From Candidatus Dadabacteria bacterium (GTDB taxonomy: Bacteria; Desulfobacterota_D; UBA1144; Nemesobacterales; Nemesobacteraceae), in NCBI GenBank assembly GCA_951812735.1, contig OX638332.1, positions 628,732 through 692,731 of the forward strand: DNA of 64,000 nt. Direction: 5' to 3'. Made by a program: the position numbers and the translations under genes. This document shows, piece by piece, positions 19,044 through 26,805 of this stretch. The notes under the pieces are model-generated. The model was not told the origin of the DNA. It saw only the letters and a list, made by a program, of their open reading frames with translations, and searched no databases. Position 1 is the first letter of the stretch. Every line of letters starts with the position of its first letter.

Positions 19044-20234
19044 ATGGTGAGGACTTACAAATGCCGTGTGAAGCTATCCATGTCGGGGCATGAAGCGTTA
19101 TCCCGGGTATTCGGGATGTGTGCCACACTCTACAACACCTGTCTTGAGGAGCGTATTGACTGCTACAAGAAGACGGGTGAATCCCGCTCATATTACGACC
19201 AGTGCAAGGCACTGACCGAGGTAAGGGCGGATGATCCCGAGTACGCAAGTATAAGTGTTCAGGTATTCCGCGGGGCAATTGGTCGCATAGACAAGGCGTA
19301 CAAGTCGTTTTTCCGCAGGGTGAAGACCAAAGAGAAAGCTGGTTTTCCTCGATTCAAGAGCAGCAGGCGCTGGAGAACCATAGAGATTAACGACCAGTGC
19401 TGGAGAATGCTCAAGCGAGAAGGGAATAAGTTGGTTCTCAAAATCAAGGGATTGCCACGCATGGAGGTAAAGTCATCAAGAGAACTGCCACCGAGTAGAC
19501 TCCTCAAAGCAATACACATTACGAGGAAGCCTCTGCGGACGGAGGTAGCCTTATCGTACGACCTGCCGACTCCCGAAGCGAAACCTGTCAGCAATCCCGT
19601 GGGAATAGATATGGGCATACTGAAGCGTCTTACCCTAAGTGATGGAGAGACCGTAGAGAAGCGGGAAATAGACCACCGTAAGATCATCAGGCTTCAACGC
19701 TCCGTGTCCCGCAAGGTGAAGGGAAGCAACAACAGACGGAAAGCCGTGGCGCTGCTTGCTAAGGAATGGCAGAGGTTGACTGATGGGGAAAGAAACTACA
19801 TCCATCGCCTGACTGCGGAACTGGTGAAGATGTACGATTTTATAGCGGTGGAGAAACTGAAGACAAAGAACATGCTTTGGGACAGGAATTTAGCAAGAAG
19901 TATATCTGAGCAGGCTTGGGGCAAGTTTGCTGCGCTGCTTAACGAGAAGGCTGAAAGTGCTGGCGTTAAGATGGTGGAAGTGGACCCTAGGGGAACCTCG
20001 CAGGAGTGCTCAAGTTGCGGAGCAGAAGTCAAGAAGTCTTTGTCCATCAGAACGCATAAATGCACTTGCGGGCTTGAGATGGACAGGGACTTAAATGCGG
20101 CGATAAATATCCTTCATCGAGGCATCTCGGTTGTGGGCAGGAAACTCAAGCAGTCCCGCATGGCCGGAAGGATGAAAATGAAGCGGGCTGATGTAGGGCC
20201 CGTTCGGCCAAGAACAGTAGAGATAACTGTCTAG
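19044..20234 (+). CDS. tnpB: RNA-guided endonuclease TnpB family protein
   Basis: A 396-residue OrfB/TnpB protein. The split RuvC nuclease is complete: Asp189 (GIDMG), Glu270 (IAVEKL) and Asp349 (MDRDLNAAINI). The zinc finger is present as Cys322/Cys325 and Cys340/Cys342 (CSSCG..CTCG). The N-terminal helix-turn-helix and the NTCLEER / AGFPRFKS blocks match the family, and the length is close to ISDra2 TnpB. No frame damage is seen, so the protein may be active. Known TnpB proteins cut DNA under guidance of an RNA made from the element's 3' end. The stop codon lies inside the right inverted repeat. Confidence 0.93.
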   Translation: MVRTYKCRVKLSMSGHEALSRVFGMCATLYNTCLEERIDCYKKTGESRSYYDQCKALTEVRADDPEYASISVQVFRGAIGRIDKAYKSFFRRVKTKEKAGFPRFKSSRRWRTIEINDQCWRMLKREGNKLVLKIKGLPRMEVKSSRELPPSRLLKAIHITRKPLRTEVALSYDLPTPEAKPVSNPVGIDMGILKRLTLSDGETVEKREIDHRKIIRLQRSVSRKVKGSNNRRKAVALLAKEWQRLTDGERNYIHRLTAELVKMYDFIAVEKLKTKNMLWDRNLARSISEQAWGKFAALLNEKAESAGVKMVEVDPRGTSQECSSCGAEVKKSLSIRTHKCTCGLEMDRDLNAAINILHRGISVVGRKLKQSRMAGRMKMKRADVGPVRPRTVEITV

Positions 20235-20248
20235 TTATGACTATAATT
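20226..20248 (-). repeat. Right inverted repeat of the tnpB element
   Basis: Reads actgtctagttat then gactataatt, the imperfect reverse complement of 19005-19027. It contains the tnpB stop codon (TAG at 20232-20234). If an omega RNA is made here, the repeat would mark its guide-proximal end and the bases after 20250 would be the guide; this is inference. Confidence 0.75.
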
Positions 20249-20375
20249 CCAGTACCTTTCTAAAAGTTTTTATTTAGCACAAAATTAGAATTAAGTCACG
20301 GGCTACTCGATCGAGAGTTACCTATATAATTCAGCGTCTTGGAACGCCTATTTGGGACATGTACCTCGGTCGAGT

Positions 20376-20446
20376 GCCGTGATGTAATGCCCAGTAAGAA
20401 GTTCGTGCCGCTGAGCACCCGTACTGGATCAGGCAAACATCACGGC
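20376..20446 (+). ncRNA. Candidate bridge-RNA stem-loop in the IS110 leader
   Basis: The leader 35 bp upstream of the transposase ATG can form one long nested hairpin. A perfect 10-bp outer stem pairs 20376-20385 (gccgtgatgt) with 20437-20446 (acatcacggc). Inside it tgc/gca and ccagta (20391-20396) with tactgg (20422-20427) pair, and a gtgc/gcac apex closes (20405-20408 with 20415-20418). In several IS110 elements the 5' non-coding end encodes a bridge RNA whose loops specify target and donor DNA. The structure is seen; the function is inferred from the family. Confidence 0.5.
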
Positions 20447-20480
20447 AAACCCGACTACTACACTACGGAGGTAATTTATC

Positions 20481-21740
20481 ATGGAACATGATAAAACACT
20501 ATTTTTTGCCGGTATTGACTGGGGCTCGGTGTCCCACCAGGTATGCGTTATCGATCAAGACGGTTTTATTGTGGGAGAGGAGGCTTTCGACCACACGGGC
20601 AAGGGGCTTTGCGAGATGGCCGAGTGGATGTTAAGAATCTCTGAGACTATCACTGAGAATGTAGCCGTCTCAATCGAGGTTACTCATGGTCCTGTGGTGG
20701 AAAGTCTTTTGGAACGAGGCTTTTTTGTTTACTCCATCAATCCAAAACAGCTTGACCGCTTCAGAGACCGACTCTTTCCCTCGGGTGCCAAGGATGACCG
20801 TAGAGACGCGCAAGTGCTTGCCGAGGCGCTTCGCACAGACAGCCGCCACTTACGCAGAGTAAAGTCCCGGGATCCGGACGTTACGGCACTGCGGGAGCTG
20901 TTGCGTACAAGAGAAGAACTTGTAGGGGAACGGGTTCGTTTGATTAATCGCATGCGTCAGTTGCTGTGGAGTTATTATCCCCAGTTCAACGAGGTTATCG
21001 GTGACGACATGCGGCCTTGGCTGGTTGAGCTATGGGAGCTTGTACCGACCCCGGCCGCTGCAAGAAAGATCAGACGCGCCACGATAGGGAAGCTTCTCAA
21101 ACACAACAGGATCCGGCGTATTGACGCCGAGGGGATACTCAAGGTTCTGCGCTCGGTGGAAATAAGTGTTCAAGAAGCAATTGTATCGAGTCGCGTTGCG
21201 CATATAAGAGTTATTGCTGAGCGCATGAAGATAGTGGATCATCAACTGAGTGAGACCGAAGGTTTTATCGACGATACGATTAATATTATTGCTTCCCGGC
21301 AAAACAACCGAAGCGGGCAGGAGGCAAGACCAAGCGACATTGAGATCCTCCGGTCAATCCCCGGCGTCGGCATGGTGGTGTTGGGCACGTTGCTTGGTGA
21401 AGCTTACGAACTGCTGTGCCGCCGCGACTACCGTTCCCTTTGATGTTTTGCGGGGACTGCCCCGGTAACAAGACAGTCAGGTAAGAGCAGGTACGTTATG
21501 GGGCGCCGGGCAGCTTCCCGCAGACTCACCGAAGCGATTTATCACTTGGCGAGGGTTGCGGTTCTGCACGACCCGGTGAGCAGGGCCAGGTATAAATCGC
21601 TGCGGGCCAAGGGACTGGGTCATGCCAGGTCTCTTCGCACCGTGGGCGACCGTCTTCTCCTTGTCTGTTGCTCTTTGCTGAGAAAGGGAGAGATGTTTGA
21701 CAAGGAGTTTAAAAAAGTACCGGAGGCAGCAGCTGCCTGA
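20481..21740 (+). pseudogene. IS110-family transposase interrupted by one in-frame TGA
   Basis: Frame 20481-21440 encodes 320 residues with the RuvC-like DEDD domain: Asp13 (GIDWG), Glu66 (SIEVTHG) and Asp106/Asp109 (KDDRRDAQ). It also includes IPGVGMVVLGTLLGEAYE from the C-terminal domain. A TGA at 21441-21443 stops it, yet the same frame continues with CFAGTAPVTRQSGKSRYVM and MGRRAASRRLTEAIYHLARVAVLHDP to a TGA at 21738-21740. The continuation carries the motif with the likely catalytic Ser (codon 333, QSGK), so the short product should be inactive. One C-to-T change (CGA to TGA) would explain it. RBS ggaggt precedes the ATG. Confidence 0.9.
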
Positions 21741-21885
21741 TGGTAAACCGACGGGAAAACCGCTATGGAGAAACCCTGAATCCAAGGAGGAACTCTTTAA
21801 AAAACAAAACCGCTATATAAATTTATTGCTTGATGAAAGGTAAGAAGTCCCAATTGAGACAGAAGCGGCACGTAAGAAAAGAACT

Positions 21886-23310
21886 CTATCTTCCGGCCTG
21901 CCGCAACGCTTCTTCCTCGACCCCGGTCACGGCGTAACAGAGTTCTCCGCCAACTTTCTCGCGCCTTACCTCAAGATAATCACTTGCGCTTTCGCGGAAA
22001 TCGGTCGTAATGAATATGCTCCAGGCCCTCGCCCCGTTGCAAAGAGCCTTAGCTTCGTCCACAAAGGGTTTTGCGAGCGTGAAAACATCCGATTCCGCAG
22101 GTACCGACAAATCAGCCGAGGAAATACCCATTTTAAGCTTTATATCCGACCGGGCAGGTATTATCTTCCCATCCACGACTCCGGCGAAAAGCTGCATTAT
22201 CTCAACCGCGCAACATACGCAACTGAGTTCCGCCACGGGACCGGAACTGGAATCGGAGTCGGTGAAAAAAGCCACGACCTCATCGCGGAGTATGGCCTCT
22301 ACCGTACCCCCGAAGGAACCTATAGTGGTTGAAACGGATTTTCTGTAATCAGCCGTAAGGGAATTGACGCTAGATGGCGAAATATCTTCAATCAGTCTCT
22401 CAAAGTCCGCAATCTTCACGACGAGTATGCTGATATCAGTCTTTTCTCCCTCGGAATCCACAACGCCTGTAACCGCAGAGGGAGGCTCTTCAGGGTCGGC
22501 GTCCTCTTCCTCAGAAACATGAACGATTTCCACGATGTCCTCGTCAAAAGAATCTGCGGGAGCCTTAAATGAAGAAACTTCCGATGGCTCTTCCTGGCTT
22601 AAGATTATCTTCGGACGGAAATCCACCTGTAGATCAGCGGAACGGTCAAAATCCACATCATCTGGCTCCTCCTTACCGTCCCGTCCAACTGACTCTCCTT
22701 CAAGTGAAGAGGCCATTTCGTTAAATTCACGGCAGAGCCACTGAACGCCGGCACCAGCAATAAGCGAAGACCGACCATCCAGACGAACCGAGTAATCTCC
22801 ACTGGCAACGGAACTTACAGCGTCTGAGAATTCCCCGAGGAACCTAAACGCCCTATCGCTTACAAAACGTATTAAGGAGGTAAAGACAACTGCCATCAGG
22901 GAACCGAAAATCAGGCTCCAGAGTACAGCGTCAAAGTAGAATTTCTTGCTAACAGAGCTTCTCAGGCCCGCAAGAACGGTTTTTCCCTCAGGTCCCTTGA
23001 GCGTAAGCTTTTCAAAACCCTTGTCATCCTGAAAGCCAAAACTTTTCTCAAGCACTCCGTTATGATCAAGAAGCCTTACGTACCCCACATCATTTCTGGT
23101 ATCAAGAACGCTCCTTGCACGGTCGGCGAAAAAGTCTTCTTCGCCGAATACTTCTTCCATTTCTGCAATTCTGAGATCGGCGTATCTTTCGGGAAAGTAA
23201 AAATGCTGGAATGCGAAAACTGCCCCGGACGAGAGTACAAGACAGAAAAGAAATACTGGAAAGGATGGGACGAGATTAAAAGATTTTTTCCGGTTTTTTG
23301 AAGGATTCAA
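21886..23310 (-). CDS. Two-TM membrane protein with HAMP-like and degenerate class III cyclase domain
   Basis: A 474-residue protein. TM1 spans about residues 14-37 and TM2 129-150, enclosing an extracytoplasmic loop of about 90 residues. A HAMP-like segment (about 150-205) follows, then a very acidic linker (205-290), then a nucleotide-cyclase fold (292-470). In the fold, DISILVVKIADFERL aligns with the usual VLFADIRGF, so the first metal Asp is Lys299. RDEVVAFF keeps the second Asp (343). With one metal ligand lost, cyclase activity is doubtful; a regulatory or binding role is more likely. It stands alone, leftward, before rpmA. Confidence 0.7.
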   Translation of the reverse strand: MNPSKNRKKSFNLVPSFPVFLFCLVLSSGAVFAFQHFYFPERYADLRIAEMEEVFGEEDFFADRARSVLDTRNDVGYVRLLDHNGVLEKSFGFQDDKGFEKLTLKGPEGKTVLAGLRSSVSKKFYFDAVLWSLIFGSLMAVVFTSLIRFVSDRAFRFLGEFSDAVSSVASGDYSVRLDGRSSLIAGAGVQWLCREFNEMASSLEGESVGRDGKEEPDDVDFDRSADLQVDFRPKIILSQEEPSEVSSFKAPADSFDEDIVEIVHVSEEEDADPEEPPSAVTGVVDSEGEKTDISILVVKIADFERLIEDISPSSVNSLTADYRKSVSTTIGSFGGTVEAILRDEVVAFFTDSDSSSGPVAELSCVCCAVEIMQLFAGVVDGKIIPARSDIKLKMGISSADLSVPAESDVFTLAKPFVDEAKALCNGARAWSIFITTDFRESASDYLEVRREKVGGELCYAVTGVEEEALRQAGR

Positions 23311-23414
23311 GGTAACTTTCCGTTTAACTCATCCAGAAGGACAATATGCCGGTAAAAGTGTTGCACTAATTATAATAGGAGAAAAACAAAAAAACTAGTT
23401 TCATGGGAAACCGT

Positions 23415-23669
23415 TCAGGCGGGAACTACGGAAACCTTGGTTCTACCCTTTCCGGATTTATGAAATTTCACAACCCCGTCGGACAGTGCGAATATCGTGT
23501 AATCCTTTCCAAGCCCCACGTTTAAACCAGGCTTGATGCTGGTACCACGCTGCCTTACTATTATATTCCCCTTGACAACCGGCTGGCCTCCGAACTTCTT
23601 TACGCCAAGCCTCCTGCCTATGGAATCCCTTCCGTTTTTGGAACTTCCGCCGCCTTTTTTGGTTGACAT
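23415..23669 (-). CDS. rpmA: 50S ribosomal protein L27
   Basis: An 84-residue basic protein with the L27 signature [23 protein letters not shown] and [14 protein letters not shown]27 lies at the peptidyl-transferase centre. The N-terminus [10 protein letters not shown] lacks the cleavable leader found in Firmicutes. It directly follows rplU, the standard order. The three residues after Met1 match other diderm bacteria. GGAGG is visible about 11 bases before the ATG. Confidence 0.97.
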   Translation of the reverse strand: MSTKKGGGSSKNGRDSIGRRLGVKKFGGQPVVKGNIIVRQRGTSIKPGLNVGLGKDYTIFALSDGVVKFHKSGKGRTKVSVVPA

Positions 23670-23689
23670 GCCTTACCCGCCTCCGCGAA

Positions 23690-24004
23690 TCAAGCGCTTA
23701 TGCTAGTAATCTCGACGCTGGTCAGGTTCTGACGATGACCTGCCTTCTTCCTATACCCTTTTCTTCTTTTGAACTTGAAAACTACTATTTTCTCGCCCTT
23801 TTTCTGTCTTATTATTTTACCTTCAACCTTGGCACTTTCAACAACAGGGCTACCAACCTTGACGTCCTCTTCGTCAGCAGACACGAGCAGGACTTCTTCA
23901 AAGTTTATCTCTTCTCCGGGCTCGCCGGAGATTTTTTCTATATCAATAATGTCACCCGGCTTGACTACATACTGTTTTCCACCGGTTTTTATAACAGCGT
24001 GCAT
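23690..24004 (-). CDS. rplU: 50S ribosomal protein L21
   Basis: A 104-residue protein starting MHAVIKTGGKQYVVKPGD and containing the C-terminal KKRKGYRKKAGHRQ-type block (here RRKGYRKKAGHRQNLTSVEI). L21 binds 23S rRNA. It is first in the rplU-rpmA pair; a GAGGG-type RBS precedes the ATG. The 54-bp gap to thpR may hold the promoter. Confidence 0.97.
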   Translation of the reverse strand: MHAVIKTGGKQYVVKPGDIIDIEKISGEPGEEINFEEVLLVSADEEDVKVGSPVVESAKVEGKIIRQKKGEKIVVFKFKRRKGYRKKAGHRQNLTSVEITSISA

Positions 24005-24058
24005 AAGACCCTCCGCACTTTATGGAAGCACTATTTTGCCTGTTAGAAAATTCTTTTG

Positions 24059-24604
24059 TCAAATGCCGTCCTGAAGATCCCATGTCTTTAGGATCGTGTA
24101 ACGGGATCTGCGGGGTCTGAGTTCGCTTAGCACAAGACCGATTCTGATAATGGAGAACTCCGTTTCATCCAGTCGAGGGATTTTCTCGATCCCCTCAAAA
24201 CTCCCCTTGATCCTGCCTATAGTCACGTGCGGAATAAATTTTCTTCTTTCCATCTCAAACCCGTTCTGCAGGATCGCACGTTGGACTTTGTTAAAAAGGA
24301 ACTGAAACCTCTCGCTCTTCATAAGACTCAAGGCCAGCACCCTGGGATTTCTCGAACCTGGAAACAGGCGAAGATCACTAAATCCTGACTGAACGTGTCC
24401 CGAACCGAAAACCATGGAACCAATATCCGTTGATATGCCCGCAAGCCGCGATTCATCCACATCTCCCAGAAATCTGAGCGTAACATGGAATTTCTCCCTC
24501 GGCTCCCATCTCACACCCCGCAGGAAACCCCGAAGCGACTCCACGTAGTGAAAAAGTGCGTCTTTTGTTTCCTCGGGAAGAAAAGCCGCGATAAAAAGTC
24601 TCAA
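24059..24604 (-). CDS. thpR: RNA 2',3'-cyclic phosphodiesterase (2'-5' RNA ligase family)
   Basis: A 2H phosphoesterase with both HxT motifs visible: HVTLRFLGD and HVTIGRIKG. The start is uncertain because there is no ATG: TTG at 24604 gives MRLFIAAFLPEE, the usual family beginning, and has GGAGG about nine bases upstream; TTG at 24610 adds two residues. The protein is about 181 residues, the normal size. It follows tolB by about 20 bases in the same direction. Confidence 0.9.
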   Translation of the reverse strand: MRLFIAAFLPEETKDALFHYVESLRGFLRGVRWEPREKFHVTLRFLGDVDESRLAGISTDIGSMVFGSGHVQSGFSDLRLFPGSRNPRVLALSLMKSERFQFLFNKVQRAILQNGFEMERRKFIPHVTIGRIKGSFEGIEKIPRLDETEFSIIRIGLVLSELRPRRSRYTILKTWDLQDGI

Positions 24605-24622
24605 GAGCAAGGCCCTCCCCCG

Positions 24623-25888
24623 CTATTTCACGCACCAAGTGGAAAACGAATCGTTTTCACCCCGAGAAAGCGGGAGCTTGTTCTCACCGTTTAAGTACAT
24701 GATATATATCTGCCTTTTTCCAAGTTTTTTTGAGGAAAAAGCAATGTAGTGACCGTCGGGAGACCACGAGGGATGTTCATTTCTTCCCGAAGCGGTAAGC
24801 CTCTGCTCCCCCCGTCCGTCAGGTCCCACAGCGTAGATATCAGCCTCGGATTTTCTTACTTTCACAAATGCTATACGGTTAACCGAGGCGCTTGGAGACC
24901 AGACCGGATCTGTATTGTAACCTCCCGAGGTAATTCTTTTGGCACTGCCTCCCTCAGGACTTATCACGTATATGTTCGGCGCTCCCGTTCTGTCAGACAC
25001 AAAGGCGATCTTTTTGCCGTCGGGAGACCAGGTCGGGGAAAGGTCTATGGCGGGAGATTTGGTAAGCCGCTTCAGTATTTCTCCTGAGGGCGAAGCTATG
25101 TATATGTCTCCGTTACGGCTAAATGCCACGCGCGCGCCGTCTGGAGACCAGCGTGGAGAATTGTCGAGATGAATGCCCCGGGTTACTCTCCTGCCCTCGG
25201 CGGGAAGGGGGGTGGCCTTGAAATTCAGCAGGTAGACGTCATGGTCCCAGCTTTTGTCGGAAGTGAAAACCACCTGGCTTCCGTCAGGTGAACAGTCAGG
25301 AGAAAGAACCGAAGATCCATGATTGGTAAGCTTCTTTGCGTTGTGCCCGTCGTAATCCATGATAAAGAGATCCTTTCCATGACCACGTCCTCTGACAAAC
25401 ACGATCTCAGAATCAAAAAAACCGTCAAGACCGGTAAGTTCCCTCATGATTTCGCCCGCAAATTTGTGCACCACGTTTCTTATGTGGCGCGGAGACGTCA
25501 CGTATCTTCTCCTCATCAGCTCCCGTCTTCCAGGCACATCATAAACTATGAGTTCGTAAAGAACCTCCCGGGGCGAAACGCCGAAATTTCCGCTCACCAA
25601 GTACTTGGTTTTCTGCGCATCCAAATATTCAAAGTCTATATCTTCAAAAGAGGAGGAAAACAGTATGCTCGCCGGGCGGACGTCGAAAAGGGCGGCATTG
25701 GTGAGGTCGTTTTTCAGGACATTGGTGAAATTCTTTCCGTATATGCTTAAATCCCCCTTGGCCTTAAGCACAGCTACGGCAATTGGTATTTTCTTTATCG
25801 GAGAAGTAGCTGGAGGAAGCAGTATCTGCGCGGTCGCCAAGCAGGGGAGAAACAAAAGCGTAAAGAAAACCGCAAGCACTAATCTCAT
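24623..25888 (-). CDS. tolB: Tol-Pal system protein TolB
   Basis: A periplasmic beta-propeller protein. I start it at ATG 25888 (421 residues) where a signal peptide MRLVLAVFFTLLFLPCLATA begins and GGAAAG lies upstream; a frame extending to 25972 adds 28 residues that would bury the signal. An N-terminal domain (about 30-150, IAVAVLKAKG..VSPREVLYELIVYD) precedes propeller repeats of the form SPxWSPDGxxIAFxSDRxGxxxIYV. TolB links Pal and the Tol machine in outer-membrane constriction. No tolA, tolQ, tolR or pal gene is in the window. Confidence 0.92.
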   Translation of the reverse strand: MRLVLAVFFTLLFLPCLATAQILLPPATSPIKKIPIAVAVLKAKGDLSIYGKNFTNVLKNDLTNAALFDVRPASILFSSSFEDIDFEYLDAQKTKYLVSGNFGVSPREVLYELIVYDVPGRRELMRRRYVTSPRHIRNVVHKFAGEIMRELTGLDGFFDSEIVFVRGRGHGKDLFIMDYDGHNAKKLTNHGSSVLSPDCSPDGSQVVFTSDKSWDHDVYLLNFKATPLPAEGRRVTRGIHLDNSPRWSPDGARVAFSRNGDIYIASPSGEILKRLTKSPAIDLSPTWSPDGKKIAFVSDRTGAPNIYVISPEGGSAKRITSGGYNTDPVWSPSASVNRIAFVKVRKSEADIYAVGPDGRGEQRLTASGRNEHPSWSPDGHYIAFSSKKLGKRQIYIMYLNGENKLPLSRGENDSFSTWCVK

Positions 25889-25964
25889 CTTTTTTTCTTT
25901 CCAGGCCCCGAGGCTGCAAACCGGACAGCGGTCTCGCGACAAAAATATATACCGAGATAGACCT

Positions 25965-26561
25965 TCAGTCACTCAGTTCAACGTTCCAGTAAGACATGTC
26001 GACAAAGCTCAGAAAAGGTTCCCACTCCTCATACCTCACGGTTCTGAAATGGAGGTTGGAAAAAATACTCGCAGCGGGTTTCACAGGTTTGGCAAGCAAT
26101 TTCATGTTCGCCTGCTCGGGAGTTTTTCCTCCCTTTTTCCTGTTGCACTTAACGCAGCAGCACACTATGTTGTCCCAAGTACTTCTTCCGCCCATTGACC
26201 GCGGAATTACATGGTCAAGTGTAAGATCTCTTTTCGGGAAAGCCTTCGCGCAGTACTGGCACTTATCCGCGTCCCTCCTGAAAATGTTTATCCTGTTGAA
26301 CTTAGGCTGTTTTCTGTGATACCCCTCATACCTCACGAGAATTATCACCCGGGGAGCCTTTATGACGTTGGTAACAGTTCTCACGCAGTCGTCAGCATCG
26401 ACCGAACGGATATCCTTCCACGAATCGAAGTCAAACGTCTCATACTCCCTGTTTACAGCTCTTGCAGCACCGCCGTAAAGAAGAATAAAGGCTCTTTTCA
26501 GGCTCGTTACCGAGACAGGGACGAAAAACCTGTTCAAAACCAGTACCGGTGACTGAAGCAT
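25965..26561 (-). CDS. HNH endonuclease family protein
   Basis: A 198-residue protein with an HNH nuclease core at about residues 105-150: CQYC, then LTLDHVIPRSMGG, WDNIVCCCVKCNRKKGG. The Cys pairs CxxC/CxxC form the zinc site. The N-terminal half (VLVLNRFFVPVSVTSLKRAF..LYGGAARAV) is the typical extension of a widespread single-gene family whose biological role is unknown, although it is often kept as a housekeeping-like gene. It lies about 76 bp upstream of tolB in the same direction; no phage or toxin genes are near. Confidence 0.88.
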   Translation of the reverse strand: MLQSPVLVLNRFFVPVSVTSLKRAFILLYGGAARAVNREYETFDFDSWKDIRSVDADDCVRTVTNVIKAPRVIILVRYEGYHRKQPKFNRINIFRRDADKCQYCAKAFPKRDLTLDHVIPRSMGGRSTWDNIVCCCVKCNRKKGGKTPEQANMKLLAKPVKPAASIFSNLHFRTVRYEEWEPFLSFVDMSYWNVELSD

Positions 26562-26676
26562 AATAGCCGACTAATTTACCGGCTTGGGGAGGTTATTCAA
26601 GAATGTGTCGACACTTTTATTTTCCTTAATTGTTCGTTAGAATTGTGATCGCCTAGCTAGGAGGAAGTCCATTAAC

Positions 26677-26805
26677 ATGGAAATGAAAACCAACCTGCTG
26701 ATCCAGATAATCCTCTGCGCAGCACTTTTTCTGTCCATATTCTTTCTCGCAAGATCAAACTCCGAAGCAGAAAAAGAACTGGAACCCGGAAGAGAGAAGA
26801 AGTAA
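26677..26805 (+). CDS. Small single-pass membrane protein (42 aa) ahead of lgt
   Basis: ATG at 26677 gives MEMKTNLLIQIILCAALFLS, then IFFLARSNSEAEKELEPGRE and KK, ending at TAA 26803-26805. There is one clear transmembrane segment (about residues 7-25) and a charged C-terminal tail. AGGAGG at 26659-26664 is a strong Shine-Dalgarno site, although the 12-base spacing is long. The stop codon is immediately followed by the lgt ATG, so the two are almost certainly co-translated. No family recognised; the position suggests a leader or an envelope role alongside Lgt. Confidence 0.65.
   Translation: MEMKTNLLIQIILCAALFLSIFFLARSNSEAEKELEPGREKK

Larger units (their letters stand above)
19002..20250 (+). 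mobile_element. Stand-alone tnpB element (IS200/IS605-like) bounded by imperfect inverted repeats
   Basis: The single tnpB gene is flanked by matching inverted ends at 19005-19027 and 20226-20248 (19 of 23 bases agree), with two more matching bases outside after a one-base gap. The element is about 1.25 kb, has no Y1 transposase (tnpA), and lies between alaS and an IS110 element. It would need a transposase supplied in trans. The right repeat overlaps the last codons of tnpB, where guide (omega) RNAs of TnpB systems normally end. Boundaries are my inference from the repeats. Confidence 0.65.
20322..21820 (+). mobile_element. IS110-family insertion sequence (boundaries approximate)
   Basis: A DEDD-type transposase reading frame, a structured 5' leader and a short 3' tail make up an element of about 1.5 kb, the usual size for IS110. 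IS110 elements lack terminal inverted repeats. An 8-base direct match ctatataa at 20322-20329 and 21813-21820 brackets the unit and is the only end candidate I found; it is AT-rich and could be chance. It lies about 70 bp from the right end of the tnpB element, forming an insertion hot spot between alaS and 21.9 kb. Confidence 0.55.

Noticed and set aside
20306..20374. Two near-identical palindromes ctcgatcgag (20306) and ctcggtcgag (20365)
   Set aside because: Suggestive of IS110 end structure but ten-base palindromes are too short to call as a feature.
21477..21785. 102-codon minus-strand frame over the 3' part of the IS110 transposase
   Set aside because: Antisense to the conserved C-terminal part of the interrupted transposase.
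19002..21820. CRISPR-Cas or defence island around TnpB
   Set aside because: No cas genes, no repeat-spacer array and no toxin or restriction genes accompany the two insertion elements.
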